From NCBI RefSeq assembly GCF_016086655.4, contig NC_052137.2, positions 34,926,007 through 34,990,006 of the forward strand: 64,000 nucleotides of DNA, written 5' to 3'. The position numbers and the translations under genes were made by a program. The stretch is from Lepeophtheirus salmonis (Eukaryota > Arthropoda > Copepoda > Siphonostomatoida > Caligidae). The notes beneath the pieces are model-generated. The model was not told the origin of the DNA. It did not search any database and saw only the letters and a list, made by a program, of their open reading frames with translations. Each line of letters opens with the position of its first letter. Within the stretch, counting starts at the first letter, position 1. Shown in pieces: positions 47,285 through 59,089 of this stretch.

Positions 47285-48360
47285 GAGGGGGGGGAGTGAC
47301 TTTGGAAGAACCTTTAACAAAAAAAAAATATTATAAAAAAGCGAAATTAAATTTTTAAATGGGCAATTAAACATTTTTTCAAAAAGAAGAAAATAAAAAT
47401 TTAACAATCCCTTTTCAAATATTTAATATAAAAAAATCTGACAATTAACTTTTTACTTAAAAAGCAAAATTTCAAAAATTGACAAATATTTCCAAATAAT
47501 AAATTTTATTAATTTCAAAATTGTGACCAAAAAAAAAAGAAGTTATTTTTGTACAATTGTGTAAAGAATCTTTCCCAATTTTGAAAAAAGTATTTTTTTA
47601 AACTTAGAAAAGGCAAATAAAATTTCAGAACAGTAACAATTAAACTTAAAAAAAAAAAAAAAAGACGTGAAAAAAATTGACTATGACTTTTCAAATATAT
47701 TTGTCATAATAAAAAGTTGGACAATTAACTTTTTTCTTATAAAAGCAAAGTTGCAAAAATTGACAAATATTTGTCAAAAATAAATATTGTTTTTTTTTTC
47801 AAAATTGTGACAAAAAAAAAAGTTATTTTTTGTGCAAATCTATATTAATATATCAAAGTTTTATTAGATGTATGCAATAAAGTTATTTTGATCCAAGAAA
47901 CAATATAATAGTCATGAGTGTTATATTTCAAATATAATATTAGTATATACTGCTAAGTAGTCAAGCTTTGTGCATTATCTAAAAAAAGAAAAGTACATAT
48001 TTATATTATTAAAGCAAAGTTAATCTACTCCTAAAAACTATGAACATAGTCCCACTAGTTTGAAAATAACTTGACTAGTATATTTATTTTTTCAAAGGAA
48101 AAATAACATTTTTTGTTAGAAAAGCAAAAAATTATTAAAAATTTGTCACCATAGATAAACAAAAAAAACAATATTTCCTTTTAGACCAATTTGACAATAA
48201 ATTGTTAATTTTTTATAATTTTGACAAGTAACATTATTTGAAAAAAGCCAAATTGATAAAAAATTGATAACAATAAATATTGTTTATTTCAAAATGGTGA
48301 TAAAATAGACGGGTTTTTTTTTTTGGCAAAATTTGACAAAAAATTTGAATGAAAATTTTC
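47285..48360. repeat. AT-skewed block with about 275-bp internal repeat
   Basis: It follows a G-run (TGGAGGGGGGGGAGTGACTT). CTTTTCAAATATTTAATATA at 47411 and CTTTTCAAATATATTTGTCA at 47687 start two units that share ACAATTAACTTTTT, AAAAATTGACAAATATTT and TTTCAAAATTGTGAC in the same order. A third, looser unit follows near 48178-48320. Resembles the interior of repeat E. Confidence 0.6.
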
Positions 48361-48868
48361 CTCCCAAGTGAATGAAAATCAGAATGAGAAGTGATCTCAA
48401 CTTATTTTTTTTTTATTTTTTCAAAATAAAAGCAAAAGAAATAGAAACTGTTGCCCCATCATTATGCGTCTTCTTTTTCGTAATTGACCCATTAAAAGCT
48501 CTAGCAAACACTGTTATAGTATGTACATTTTACTTTTATGAATGTAGATAGGATTTGAAAGGGTTAAGAATTGATGGTGCTCATAAATAGTGTGGATAAT
48601 ATATATATATAAATATTAGTACTATATTGGAAATCGAAAAACGTAGGGAAAATTTCCCCTACAAAAATATCCAATATTGTATCTGTTATTTCCTTGTTAT
48701 TACGATTATTATTCTTGTAATTCTACTACTCAAATAAAACAACAGGATTCAATAAATGGGTCAACGACATCATTAGATAGTTTAGCCAGAACACATACAT
48801 ATGATATTTTATTCACATATTTTATGGTATAATTCAAAACTTTAAATACTAAATACATATATTGAGTC
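48361..48868. other. No recognised feature
   Basis: An (AT)n run near 48600-48612. No coding signal. Confidence 0.4.
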
Positions 48869-48870
48869 TA

Positions 48871-49345
48871 TACGAGAGTCATTTGAAAAGTCCGTGCAAT
48901 CTCCAAGAGACGGCACTTCTTGACCGTTTAGAGTATATGTTAAATTTGTAGTATGTCCTGGAAGAATACAAACCAACTTTCAGCCAGGTTTGTCATTTTC
49001 TTTCTGTTTGGTATTCGTTTGAATCGAAGAAGTGAGGGGATTTTTAAAAAATGGAGGAAAATAATTTCGTGTGTTGATTAAACATTACGTTATGAAAGGC
49101 AAAATGCCACAGGAGAGTAGAAAGAAGCTTAATAAACATTATGGGGACTCTGGACCTACAATTATAACAGTTTATAAGGGGTTTCAAAAAATTTGGAGTG
49201 GTTATACGGGACCAAGTGACGCTGAACATTCTGGACACCCTGTTGATGTCACTACTCCAGAAATCATTCATAAAATTTATGATATGGTGATGAATGACAG
49301 AAGAATAAAAGTCCGTTAGATTGCTAGTTCGATCCCTATTTCCAT
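48871..49345 (+). pseudogene. Mariner 5' terminus and transposase N-terminus
   Basis: CGAGAGTCATTTGAAAAGTC then CGTGCAA, preceded by TA, looks like a mariner terminal inverted repeat. About 180 bp downstream an ATG near 49051 reads MEENNFVC, a stop, then LIKHYVMKGKMPQESRKKLN, KHYGDSGPTIITVYKGF, DAEHSGHPVDVTTPEII and HKIYDMVMNDRRIKVR, then a TAG and IAS. This fits the first helix-turn-helix and linker (ERSGRP) of mariner transposases. The catalytic domain and right terminus are missing, so the element is truncated after about 49345. Confidence 0.85.
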
Positions 49346-49439
49346 TAATTTTCAGACCAGAACTACAGGGGAGGGAGTGAGGCTGGTGAGCTGTCGTGAT
49401 GAAAAATGACTTTTTTTAAGGCAATCGTGGGCACTTTAA

Positions 49440-49692
49440 TTGGGAGCTATTATGTATTTGAAACACCATATAAGGGTCGATATACTTCCATTATATCAAA
49501 TGAAGGTTCTAAATTATAGCTAAGACTCTTTACCATCATAAATTATCCTATAAATTTGAATGAAAAATCTCCTGTGGAATCAAATGTGTCTAAACTATAA
49601 ATTAAGAAGAAAAAAATACATTGGAATTTTTTTCCTATTATTGATTTTTGTTCAATATTGTTTTTATGTTACCGCACAACATTTGTAATATA
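49440..49692 (-). repeat. Repeat C fragment, reversed
   Basis: The right edge TTGATTTTTGTTCAATATTG then TTTTTATGTTACCGCACAAC is the C-family left end in reverse. The interior AAATGAAGGTTCTAAATTAT matches other copies. The other terminus is lost. Confidence 0.6.
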
Positions 49693-52600
49693 AAAAAATA
49701 GGTAAACATGTTAAAAAAAAAATTGCCGTGGGTTGTATTTCGTTTTCTCTTTTTATAAAGGTTATTTACTTTTTGATATTTATTTGACGACAAGATATGT
49801 CTTTATAAAATATGTAAAAGTGTGTTTGCACACATGACTCTAAAAAAATAAGAAGAAGAACAGTTGAAACCTTGATTCACAAACTATTTCTATAATTATT
49901 AAAATACATTTTTACTTCTAAAGATAATGTCGTTACTTTTATTATCACGCAACCTTTCATCCAAAAATAAACAGAAAAAAGGACCAAAATCCTTTGGCGT
50001 TCAGCCAATTCTTCCATATTTATTTATTTTATTATTCAATAATGGTTTAAAGCATTACAAGTGATCATTCTAATTCAACCGATCTACTGATATGTAGAAA
50101 ATAAGTATACATAGTGACAGCTAACACAAAATATCCTGTATATTATTGTGGTTGCGATGATACGGTGTGAGATACGTGCAATATATAATCAAATGATATT
50201 TCCATGAAATAGGTTGAATATTCTCTTCAAATTTCAGAAACTCAAGTCGAGGTTATGCTGTTTACATATACAGTATACAACACGTGTTTATACATAGATC
50301 ATACACAAGAAGAAGCTTTGATCATGGTTATTCCTTGAGGCTAAAAAAATAATGTACATATGTAAATTTACGTGTCTATGAAAGCAAATCATAGAAGGGA
50401 TTTGGTCTCTATTTTTAATATATGGAGTAATCAAAAGGAAATGAAAACCCTTCACGACGAAAAACCAAAGTTCTACTGTTAATAAAAACACGGGCAATTC
50501 AACTCACATTCCACTAAAGTTGTAATTAATTCCTCAGATCTACCTATAAAAATATCTATACACACATATAAGCAAAATCTCTATTTTGTTCGTATAAAAT
50601 CTTTGCTGATGTCCTTTCAAAAAGATATGTAAAGGAAAATCAACTAATAAAATATTATGTTAAACGATGAATCCTCTTATTGATCTCATAATCTTTTCTT
50701 CACCATTGCAATTCTAAAATTATTCTTTATGTGTCAAAAAAATAAAATATAACATAACAACTATAAAAATTTTTTAGTTGGTAATCTGAAGATTGTTTTT
50801 TATTTTTCATTTTCTAAAACTGTTATCAATATTATTTATTTGAAGATAGAATATATAAATTTGAATTTGTATGATCATGAATGACAGAATTAACATGAAT
50901 CCTTTTTTGGGTATGTTATAAGTTTAAGTCCTTTTTGTTGCTGATTTCATATATTACTTATATTTTCATATTATACCATTCTCAAATTCTGAGAAAATGC
51001 AATTTAAAGGTTAAATTGCCAATATATTTGAAGTGTATTGTTTCCAAAAAAATTAAAACGTCAGTGTTTTAATTGTTTTGTTTTTTTATTAAAAAGAAAC
51101 TAATTTGAAACTTAAATATTATGGTTTCATTTACAAAAGAATTAATGGTTATAAAAGGTATAGTTTTACTACAATATTGATTTTTTTCCAATTTTATTGA
51201 GGAAATAATCAATAAAAAATTGATTGAGTAACACAAGTAAAGGAAATTTCACTTTAAAAAAAAAATTTAAACACTATAATCAATTCACGGAAACAATTTA
51301 AAAAATTACGAATCTGTAATTAGTTTCTTCAAGGTAAGATCATTTATATTCCAAAATACTACTGTAATTAATATCGCTTTAATTAACAACTAAATTTCTG
51401 AAAATAACTCAGTATAAACTCAAATTGAATCGTCTTCAAGTTTTATGTTAATTTCCACTTTCAAATCAATAAAAAATTAACAAAATTATTCATAACTAAA
51501 CGTTATAAACTTACTGAAAAACTTGTTGCAATATATTCAAAGAATCTGTGTAAAAAAAGTTTTTCACGCAAGAAGTTATAAAAAAACATTCAAAGATGCT
51601 TCAAAAGAAAGTTTTGTCCAATAACGCTAGATGTCATCAAATAAAAAGTATGCATTTAAAATAAAAGCATAGAAGGATACTTTGATTTTTATATAAAGTC
51701 ATTTGTTACAATAAGCTATTAATAGAATACTATTATAAGGCGTCAAAATAGTCAAAAAAATTAATTAAGCTTACTCAAACTCTTCCTCTTTATAGTTAAA
51801 ATATTTATGAATATACGAGGAAGATCTACTTGGTAAGTTACACTGAAAGATACTATGATTAAAAACTTTTCAATATTTGGGATTGTATCACAAAAAAAAA
51901 CATTTTTTAAAGAAGTATTTTACGAGCTTTCGTTTTACATAGGAGATTCTGTACATCAAGAGGTAGAATTAATGGATGGTAGTATGCTTATAAAGTCATG
52001 TGGTAATTACTTTTTTATTACCTCGATATCATTTGTTTAAAAATTGAGAAGATACTTGTTCTCTCCTATCAAATTGTATCGAATCTAATACCATTTCGCT
52101 CAAGCCAAAAATGTATTGCAAGTGGATTGTTCAGTGAGCTACGTCGCTCTTTCAGTTATACATATTTCTATCTATTTTCGAAAATGTAATTTTTTTCAGA
52201 AAAAAGTATTTTTTTTTAATTCAAATTTACTTGCTATACCTTTGAACTCTTTAATGTACATAATATATTTACAAATGTACATTAAGAATGAAAAATTGTG
52301 TGATGTCAACTTCAAACCCCGAACATTAATATCGGCCACTTTTATAGTTAATTTGAAATATATATTTATGTTTGAATTGAAATATTATAAATATACACAA
52401 TGATTTAATAATGTATTCAATAGTCCAACATTAAAAAAAAGGAGAAGAATAAATCATTTATACATTTAATGTTTACAAGAACATAAATCAAATGGTTTAA
52501 ATTTTACATTTAAAAAAATATAAATGGAACAAATAATTATTATTTGTTTGACATAAAGCGCAGATTTAAACGGTCATGATTAAATTTATGTATGAAGCTT

Positions 52601-52715
52601 TGTTTAGGCCTATTGTTGGATGTTTTTCTTTAGGTAAAATAAATTAGTTTTTTAACACTGACTGAAGTTTTATTCATTAGTATGTTCTGATGCTCCGATG
52701 CTTAGATTTGTAAAA
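49693..52715. other. 3 kb without recognisable gene or repeat
   Basis: The longest featureless stretch. Short frames (e.g. 50288-50497, 51855-52040, 52116-52403) have skewed Phe/Ile/Lys/Asn composition and no domain. Confidence 0.5.
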
Positions 52716-52717
52716 AA

Positions 52718-52965
52718 TATGACGTGACCGTATGCATACAAATGTCATAAAATTATTGTGGTAGTCCTGACAATTTGAATAATGTTTGATGGGAGAGCAG
52801 TTTAGCTGTCATGACATTTTATTCAATTTAATGCAAACTTGAATGCGAGAGTAAGAAAGAAATACACTGAAATACCACTCTGTATCTCTTGACAGAAATA
52901 ACCATGATGTTGATCCTCAATTATACTCGGAATACAAACAGGGCACATACTAAGATATACTATTT
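52718..52965 (+). repeat. Repeat A copy 18
   Basis: GTCCTGACAATTTGAATAAT, TTAGCTGTCATGACATTTTA, ACCACTCTGTATCTCTTGAC and TTGATCCTCAATTATACTCG follow family order; the 3' half is missing. Confidence 0.85.
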
Positions 52966-53087
52966 AAATATCCCATGTGGAAACTTGAAACCTACATACA
53001 TGGAAAGAAAAAAGAATATAACCTGCCATCCTTTAATAATATTTACATTTAACAAAAATCTTTACTATTTTTTTTCTGAATCCAATG

Positions 53088-53565
53088 TCAAAATGATTTA
53101 CAAAAAACCAGATGTGGGATGCCATGGACCCGAACTTCATTCGCATCCCACTTCTGGTCGACTGAGGCTTTTATGGCTTCAACGTTCGGGTGACAGTTGC
53201 AACAGGTCCTCTTCTCAAAGTACTGTCCGAAAGAAAAGTCAAAAGTATTGACATCCGAACTGTATGGTGGCCACAATCACTTGTCCCAGAAAGCAATGTT
53301 GTTAGCTAGGAAATCTGATCAATTTTTGCAGTTTGAGCAGGCCCCATTATTGCTGAACGACAACGTTACCGTCGGGAAAATTTACTTGGACGCAGTGGAG
53401 CATGTTGCTCTTACAAACGTCGACGGGCATGGCTGTTCTGAGCATGCAACCCTCTGAGAATGAGATCAGGGGTGCCACAATGCCGTTGGAGGCAACAATC
53501 TCTAGCGCCATTGATGATGCTGGGTGTTTGGTGGTGGTCTTAACTCTTAAGTTGCAGGTTGATGA
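53088..53565 (-). pseudogene. Tc1/mariner transposase remnant, catalytic half
   Basis: From about 53555 the minus strand reads TKHPASSMALEIVASNG, then ISFSEGC, VQVNFPDGNVVVQQ. These match the HPAS.MVFG.VASNG and NFPDGN.VFQQDGAP blocks of this transposase type. Immediately after QQ there is a stop. In the shifted frame, QQ is followed by NGACSNCKN, so the second catalytic aspartate is replaced. DFLANNIAFWDK, another stop, then LWPPYSSDVNTFDFSFGQYF and HPNVEAIKASVDQKWD follow (53276-53088), keeping the third aspartate. The N-terminal DNA-binding part is absent. At least two stops and one shift make it dead. It is related to, but clearly different in wording from, the 31-kb element. Confidence 0.85.
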
Positions 53566-53639
53566 AAAAATTTGTTTTTGGTAACAAAATTGAATGTTGT
53601 ATTTTATTCTGCAATAAATTTGTGGGTTTAGCTGAAACT

Positions 53640-54592
53640 ATGTAAATGTGTATTAATACTTTTTTCTTAATGTAATCTTGTTTTAGGTTTCAGGTTCATT
53701 TCACAATGATATAAAATCATTTATCTAAAAGTGTTAAGTGGTGAAAAGGTAACGTACCACTTTCTTTTAATAACTTTTCATTTCATTTTCAGGAGGAGTT
53801 AATTTGTATACGACAAATGCAGTCACTTTTCCTACTCTAAAAATAAGATTTATATTACACATTAGTAAGGATGTCATTTATGTAAGAAAAAAAATTATAA
53901 CTCTTATTGCTATCAGGTGCCTGATATGTGATTTTTTGAGGGATAAAATGAGTTAACTTATACATTACAGATACCGTTAGTACAGGAAAAAAATCATGGT
54001 TATATTTAAATTACATATATTCATTTTGTTATGAACTTTTTAACCAAAGACATCTTAGACTTCGAATTTCAGAGGGATAACTTAACAGCATGCCAATCTA
54101 TTGTATAATGAACAAAAAAGAAGTAAAAGCCCAAACAACAACCGTTTTACCTTTTTAATCGCAAAACTTAGTTTTTTTAATTATAAAATGACATCTTAAA
54201 TCTACATCTTAATTTTTAAAATATATCTACATTGTTAAACGTTTCAGATTGAGCAGATTTTTTCTTCGTTTGAATACGAAACTTTTTGAATCCAAATAAA
54301 AAAATTGAACTACATAGCTCAATGGACAATATACTCGCGAACAATTATTGTCTTTAACTCAAAGTGTGTAGGATGGCGTCTCTTTTGTTTTTGAAGAAAA
54401 AATCTACACTATTTATATTTACTTCAAAGAAAATTCCTAGATCAATGCCCCGATGGAAAATATACATAACGTCATAGCAAATATGTGGAAAAAATATAAT
54501 AAAATAATTTCCAAAGAAAAAGTCAATTAATGAAATATCAAACAACTTTTAATAAGATCAAAAGAAGGCTCAGCCAATATAAACAAATTAAT
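53640..54592. other. No recognised gene
   Basis: AT-rich; a 63-codon minus frame at 54354-54545 has no domain. Confidence 0.4.
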
Positions 54593-54594
54593 TT

Positions 54595-54860
54595 CTTCTG
54601 AACACCTGTGAATTTTTGAAATTTTATTTAAAAAAAAATGTATTTTATGAGGATATTACAGAATTTTGAATTTTTTTCACAAAAAACTTGATATTTTAAA
54701 TTTAATTTTTGAATTTTTTTCCAAAAAATGTCTTTTTTTGTGAATGGCAGTGAATTTTTGATTTTTTTTTCCGAAACATTTAATTTTTGATTTTATTTTC
54801 ATAACTTATAGATATTTTTTCCAAAAAATTCTAAAAACAAAGCCCCTCTCCAAAAACATA
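54595..54860. repeat. Repeat E-type AT-skewed core
   Basis: Recurring TTTTTGAATTTTTTTCC.AAAAA words (e.g. near 54675, 54710 and 54755) end in AAAGCCCCTCTCC. They resemble the 34.3-kb repeat interior (TTTTTGAAATTTTTTTC) and its GC-rich edge. Confidence 0.5.
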
Positions 54861-55508
54861 ATCTTGCAGATGCTCCTGGGATCCCTATGACTTCATCTGG
54901 TATCAATGTAAATGTTCAGTGGGAACTGAAAATCGTTATTGAATTACCTTATAATAATGACATTGACCAAATTATATCACGGTGACATTATCAAGAGGTT
55001 CTGAATGTTTTTTAGGGCATGGTATTGTTGTTGGGCCTATGTGACAATTTTGAGCGAGCATTTAAGAATTTCTTTATTAGAAGATTTAAAAAAATTGAAT
55101 TTTTTTAACTAAGACATTTATTTATTTTTCGATCACTTTAAAGATTTTGTAAAATTGGAAAGGGGGAAATGTCTCCTCCTCTACTATGGTTCCGACGCCA
55201 CTGATATAATACACATAAAATTGATTTTTAATATCTATAAATCTCATGATTCATGAATTAACGAGGTAGTGAATTTTTACTGACGTCATAAATTGCATCA
55301 TAATTGTAAGGGTCTTATAGTTGATATTTTTAATACATAAAATATACACATTTCTAAGACACCTTGAATAAACTTCATTAAATGGCTCTTATGATACCAA
55401 AAAGACTTAATCTAAGCATTGAATACTACTTGATGCCAATGGTTAACAGTAATATTTGAATTAACTCAGAGTAATATATACTCAAAATTGCTCAAAAATA
55501 GATTTGTA
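54861..55508. other. No gene; probable decayed repeat edge
   Basis: CTCCTCTACTATGGTTCCGACGCC near 55170-55195 is a GC-richer patch like the edges of repeat E. The rest is AT-rich. Confidence 0.35.
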
Positions 55509-55511
55509 CAG

Positions 55512-55742
55512 TTAATAATAATTATTATTATTTGATTGGTTATGGATGATATTAGTAAGATAATTAGAAAAAAATAAAATAAGGGCAAACATCAATAATG
55601 CGTACGCTACATAAAAACTCTTTATAGGGACATCCGGCACAACTTGCCTGCAGATATATGGATGTATCGCGACAAAACTCAGTAAGATTGTAAAGAATAA
55701 GTAAATTGCCGTAAAAAAATGACTAAAAACATTAGAAAACAT
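55512..55742 (-). CDS. Possible small membrane protein or exon
   Basis: The first ATG, at 55742-55740, gives about 76 codons. Two hydrophobic stretches are visible: FSHFFTAIYLFFTILLSF (about residues 5-22) and FYVAYALLMFALILFFS (about 45-61). They are separated by IHPYICRQVVPDVPI, and the C-terminus NQSNNNNYY has one N-Q-S glycosylation-like motif. Two membrane spans with a short polar loop fit a small membrane protein or one exon of a larger one. AT-rich DNA also readily gives hydrophobic frames, so it may be chance. I recognise no family, and no neighbouring exon is evident. Confidence 0.25.
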   Translation of the reverse strand: MFSNVFSHFFTAIYLFFTILLSFVAIHPYICRQVVPDVPIKSFYVAYALLMFALILFFSNYLTNIIHNQSNNNNYY

Positions 55743-55757
55743 GAAAAATTCAAGCAC

Positions 55758-56742
55758 AAAGCAAAGTTTATATCACAAGACAATGATGGCAGGGAGTAAT
55801 TTGAATTATTTGACAAAAATGTGACTTCCACTTTGTGTTTAAAATCTTTAAAAAACTGTCTTTAAGTAACCGTTAGTTTTTCTATGATTTAGTTAAATAC
55901 TGTGTCGACACTATCTATTTTATTAAACTTTTCAACTTGGTCATTCCACATCAAATCTATATAAAGAATATTTTCTCAGTGTCGTCGTAAACGTCGGTTT
56001 TTTTTAAATTTTACAAATATATTTTAAAATTAGATAGAAGCTCAAAAATCTAAAACTTTAGCCGCCTTTGGCTTCTATTTTTTTAGTTACTGAATATGTA
56101 ATTTTTTCTTGATCGTTAAATTGGTAGTGGAGAAAATATCAGCCAGAGAGAATGGCATAATATTTTTTATCAAAAAGCCTTGATAAATCTCTCATTGAAC
56201 TAACTTAACTAGTTATTTTTTTTATAGAAATCTAAATTAACTTTATTTCAACTAGTTATAAAAATATAAAATAATGATTAACTTTAACTTAACTAATAAA
56301 AAGATAAGTTAAATTTCCCATCACTGATCATATTTCCACCAATGTAAATAATATTAGGCATTTTGCATTGTTAGTCCGTTTTGTACAGATAAAAAGGTAA
56401 TACGTTTTTTAATGTGGCAAATAGTTAAAAATTATGTCTTATAAAATTAGAGTAACATGAAGTGAAATTATAAATAAAAACATTTAGTCAATAAATTTTC
56501 ATATAAATATTTGCAATCTTAGGAGTTCATGGACTACATTGTGAATATTTCCTATTGCTATTTCCATTAGGTGCATCTCTTAGTTTTTTTATGTTATATG
56601 TATTTAAATTTTAAATTAGTATTTTTTAAGCTATAATGAATCGTGTTTTTAGCCATTACTTGAAATAAGTTTGTATCAATGTTGACTTCTAGTATGTATA
56701 AGTATTTTTTTCAACGATAACACCAATAAGAAAAAATATATA
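55758..56742. other. No recognised gene
   Basis: AT-rich; nothing assigned. Confidence 0.4.
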
Positions 56743-56744
56743 AA

Positions 56745-56850
56745 CATTAGGGGGCCCTTAAAAATCAATGCTTCACATGTACTTGTTTCATCCTTTCATA
56801 ATAAAACGTACCCGTACAAAATATTTTTGACTCTAATTAATATTGAATGA
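56745..56850 (+). repeat. Repeat F copy 3
   Basis: CATTAGGGGGCCCTTAAAAA, TACTTGTTTCATCCTTTCAT and AAAATATTTTTGACTCTAAT align with 35.1 kb. Confidence 0.65.
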
Positions 56851-57478
56851 TGAATATTTTGTCCTATTTTTAAAAATTCGTCGAAAAATATAACATATGC
56901 TCTAAAAAGTACCGTGCTTCAAACATAGATGGGTCTATTTAATTTTAAACACTTCATTTTCATTTCGTTCTAACCTTCAAAAGACAACTGTTAAAACTAA
57001 AAGACAATTTGTTACTTTAGTCTGTAAGTTTTTGTGCTAAGTGTGCCACTACTTTGTCATTTTCAAAACGATGGATCACAAACAATTTAATGTTTCTATT
57101 TTATACTACTTCTTGATCGGAAAAAATACCGTTTGGGATGTAATAGGCACTCTGCTCTATAAAGGTACAATAAGCCAATTTAGAATGAGAAAAAATTATT
57201 TTCTTTGTTAAGCCCAGGAACTTTTATCCCCTGTGTTGCATAAATTAAAAAAATGAAAGTATTTATATATATACATATTTGATCAACAGATTTATCATAA
57301 ACTGAGCTATTAAAAGCAACGTATATCCACTGATAAATATGAATAATTCCATAATACACAAACAATTATGTCATTGTACAAAAAAACGTTATCTTTTGTT
57401 CTACAATAAATATAAATTTTAAACAAAGAATACGGCACACCTTGATGAATTTTCTATTTACCTAACACTAGCGCCAGA
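56851..57478. other. No recognised feature
   Basis: AT-rich; a 61-codon minus frame at 57180-57365 is not convincing. Confidence 0.4.
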
Positions 57479-57479
57479 A

Positions 57480-57860
57480 TCTATTTGCAAGTGGGAGGGG
57501 GATGTGCAAATTATATGCGTGCATGATTATTTTTCCTTTTTCTGGGATGAGGGGGCTCCTTTTGACTTTCTTGACGATTTTGAATGCCTGTTCTTGTTTT
57601 TTATGAAGGACAAATTTGGTAAATATATTTTTTTTTCACAAAGATAATAATATTTTTAGAGTTATAATTTTTGGAGCGACAAAACATTGTTGTTTTTTTT
57701 TAGAAAATAGGTGAATTAAATTTTTTGCCCTAAAAATATGAAATTTAAACAAATTTTAAAAAGGAATTTTTTTTTATTGGTATAACTATAAAAATTCTCC
57801 AAAAGGGGGGGGGGCAATGACTATTTGACCCTATGGTTTCGGTGCTACTACTACCTACAG
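57480..57860. repeat. Repeat E-like element with G-run
   Basis: Opens with AGTGGGAGGGGGATGTGC, passes through A/T-run sequence (TTTTAAAAAGGAATTTTTTT) and closes with a G-run near 57806-57815. GACCCTATGGTTTCGGTGCT follows. Overall architecture, not exact sequence, matches E. Confidence 0.4.
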
Positions 57861-57964
57861 TTCCCTCTGAATTTGAAAATGTTTGCTTCATCTATTAGAA
57901 GACGTAATATCTAGTAATGTAAATCGTGTGAATCTTTTTATGTGGCACATTTGTTTTTTTAGAA

Positions 57965-58280
57965 TTGATAATTTGAAGAATGAGTTTTCTTTTCCTTAGT
58001 TGTTATCATTATTATTTAATTCCGGAGTTGTGAAGTTATTTTTCTATAACAGTCAATTATATTCAAACCCTAATTAAACATTTGTGTGTTTTCATAAAAG
58101 ACAGAGAGAAACTTTGAGGATTTGTAAATCCTTGTTGGACTCTAAGTAGAATTGGGGATCGTCATGTATATTTTGCCAATTTCTGTGTTTATTTCCTTCT
58201 CTCCCTCCTCCTTTGTCACAGCTGATTGTAGCTAATCTCTTGCAAACATTCTTATAACTGATGGGTTACAATGTTGATTT
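57965..58280 (-). repeat. Repeat A copy 19, reversed, variant tail
   Basis: TTGTTATCATTATTATTTAA, AATTAAACATTTGTGTG, CTTGTTGGACTCTAAGTAGA, ATTGGGGATCGTCATG and CACAGCTGATTGTAGCTAAT; the ATGACG block is lost. Confidence 0.8.
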
Positions 58281-58856
58281 TTGTTTCTTTTTTTCTAAAC
58301 ATGCTGGAACTTTGTTCCAGTCCATTGTAAAAATGTGTTTCTCTACAGAAGAAGGAAGATGAAATTCGACATGTATCAAAATAAACTTCCCCATCATCAT
58401 TCGACCTGATATTACACCCTATTTATAGTGAATAAATATTCCTCTGAGCAGAAAAAAAAGAAATTAAATGCAACAAATTTACAACTTCCAAGAAGTTGGT
58501 GGAAAAGATCGTAGTTTTTCCAAGATTTTGTTACAATTATTACCCATGAAATTTAACGAATAACCCCAGGTGTTATCATAAAACTTATTAGAAAATAAAC
58601 GTATTTGAAACGAAGGGAATGTGCACACCTGGATGATAAAGTCAAAGAATGGATTCTTAAAGATATTTATAAGACGAATATGTATTGTTTCATAGTAAGG
58701 CTACTGATCAAAGATACACGCTAGTAAAGATTTAAAAATATTTAAAATATGTCATAGTCTTTCAACAATAAATAGCTTTTGTTTCCATAAATGGTAATGT
58801 AAAAGATTTTAATCAATAATCAAAACCAATGTCCTGATGATTTTTAGGAGAAATAT
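58281..58856. other. No recognised feature
   Basis: AT-rich spacer. No frame or repeat assigned. Confidence 0.4.
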
Positions 58857-58857
58857 A

Positions 58858-59048
58858 GCATATGTGGCCGTTCATACAAAAGGAAGATAGAATAAGTGTG
58901 GATTACATTAGTATCTGTTCCTTAAAGCAAATAAAGGTCATAAACAATAGAAAACATTCTTGAGTATCATAACTCATCCCACAAGTTTATATACAAAGTA
59001 ATAATTGACTCTCATTTATCTATAAAATACTGGGTTGTATTTATATTT
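58858..59048 (-). repeat. Repeat C fragment, reversed
   Basis: GCATATGTGGCCGTTCATAC, AAAGCAAATAAAGGTCATAA and AAATACTGGGTTGTATTTAT are the reverse of family C; the far terminus is missing. Confidence 0.65.
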
Positions 59049-59089
59049 TTAAGTAACAAAAATGAATGGGGTATGAAATTTTTTTATTT

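Noticed and set aside
49693..52715. Several 60- to 95-codon frames as small genes
   Set aside because: Their composition follows the AT bias (Phe, Ile, Lys, Asn, Tyr), many start at non-ATG codons, and none shows a domain.
3540..58280. Repeat A copies as a CRISPR-like or regulatory array
   Set aside because: Copies are dispersed at irregular distances and in both orientations, with diverged sequence and no spacers of constant length. They are interspersed transposon-like repeats.
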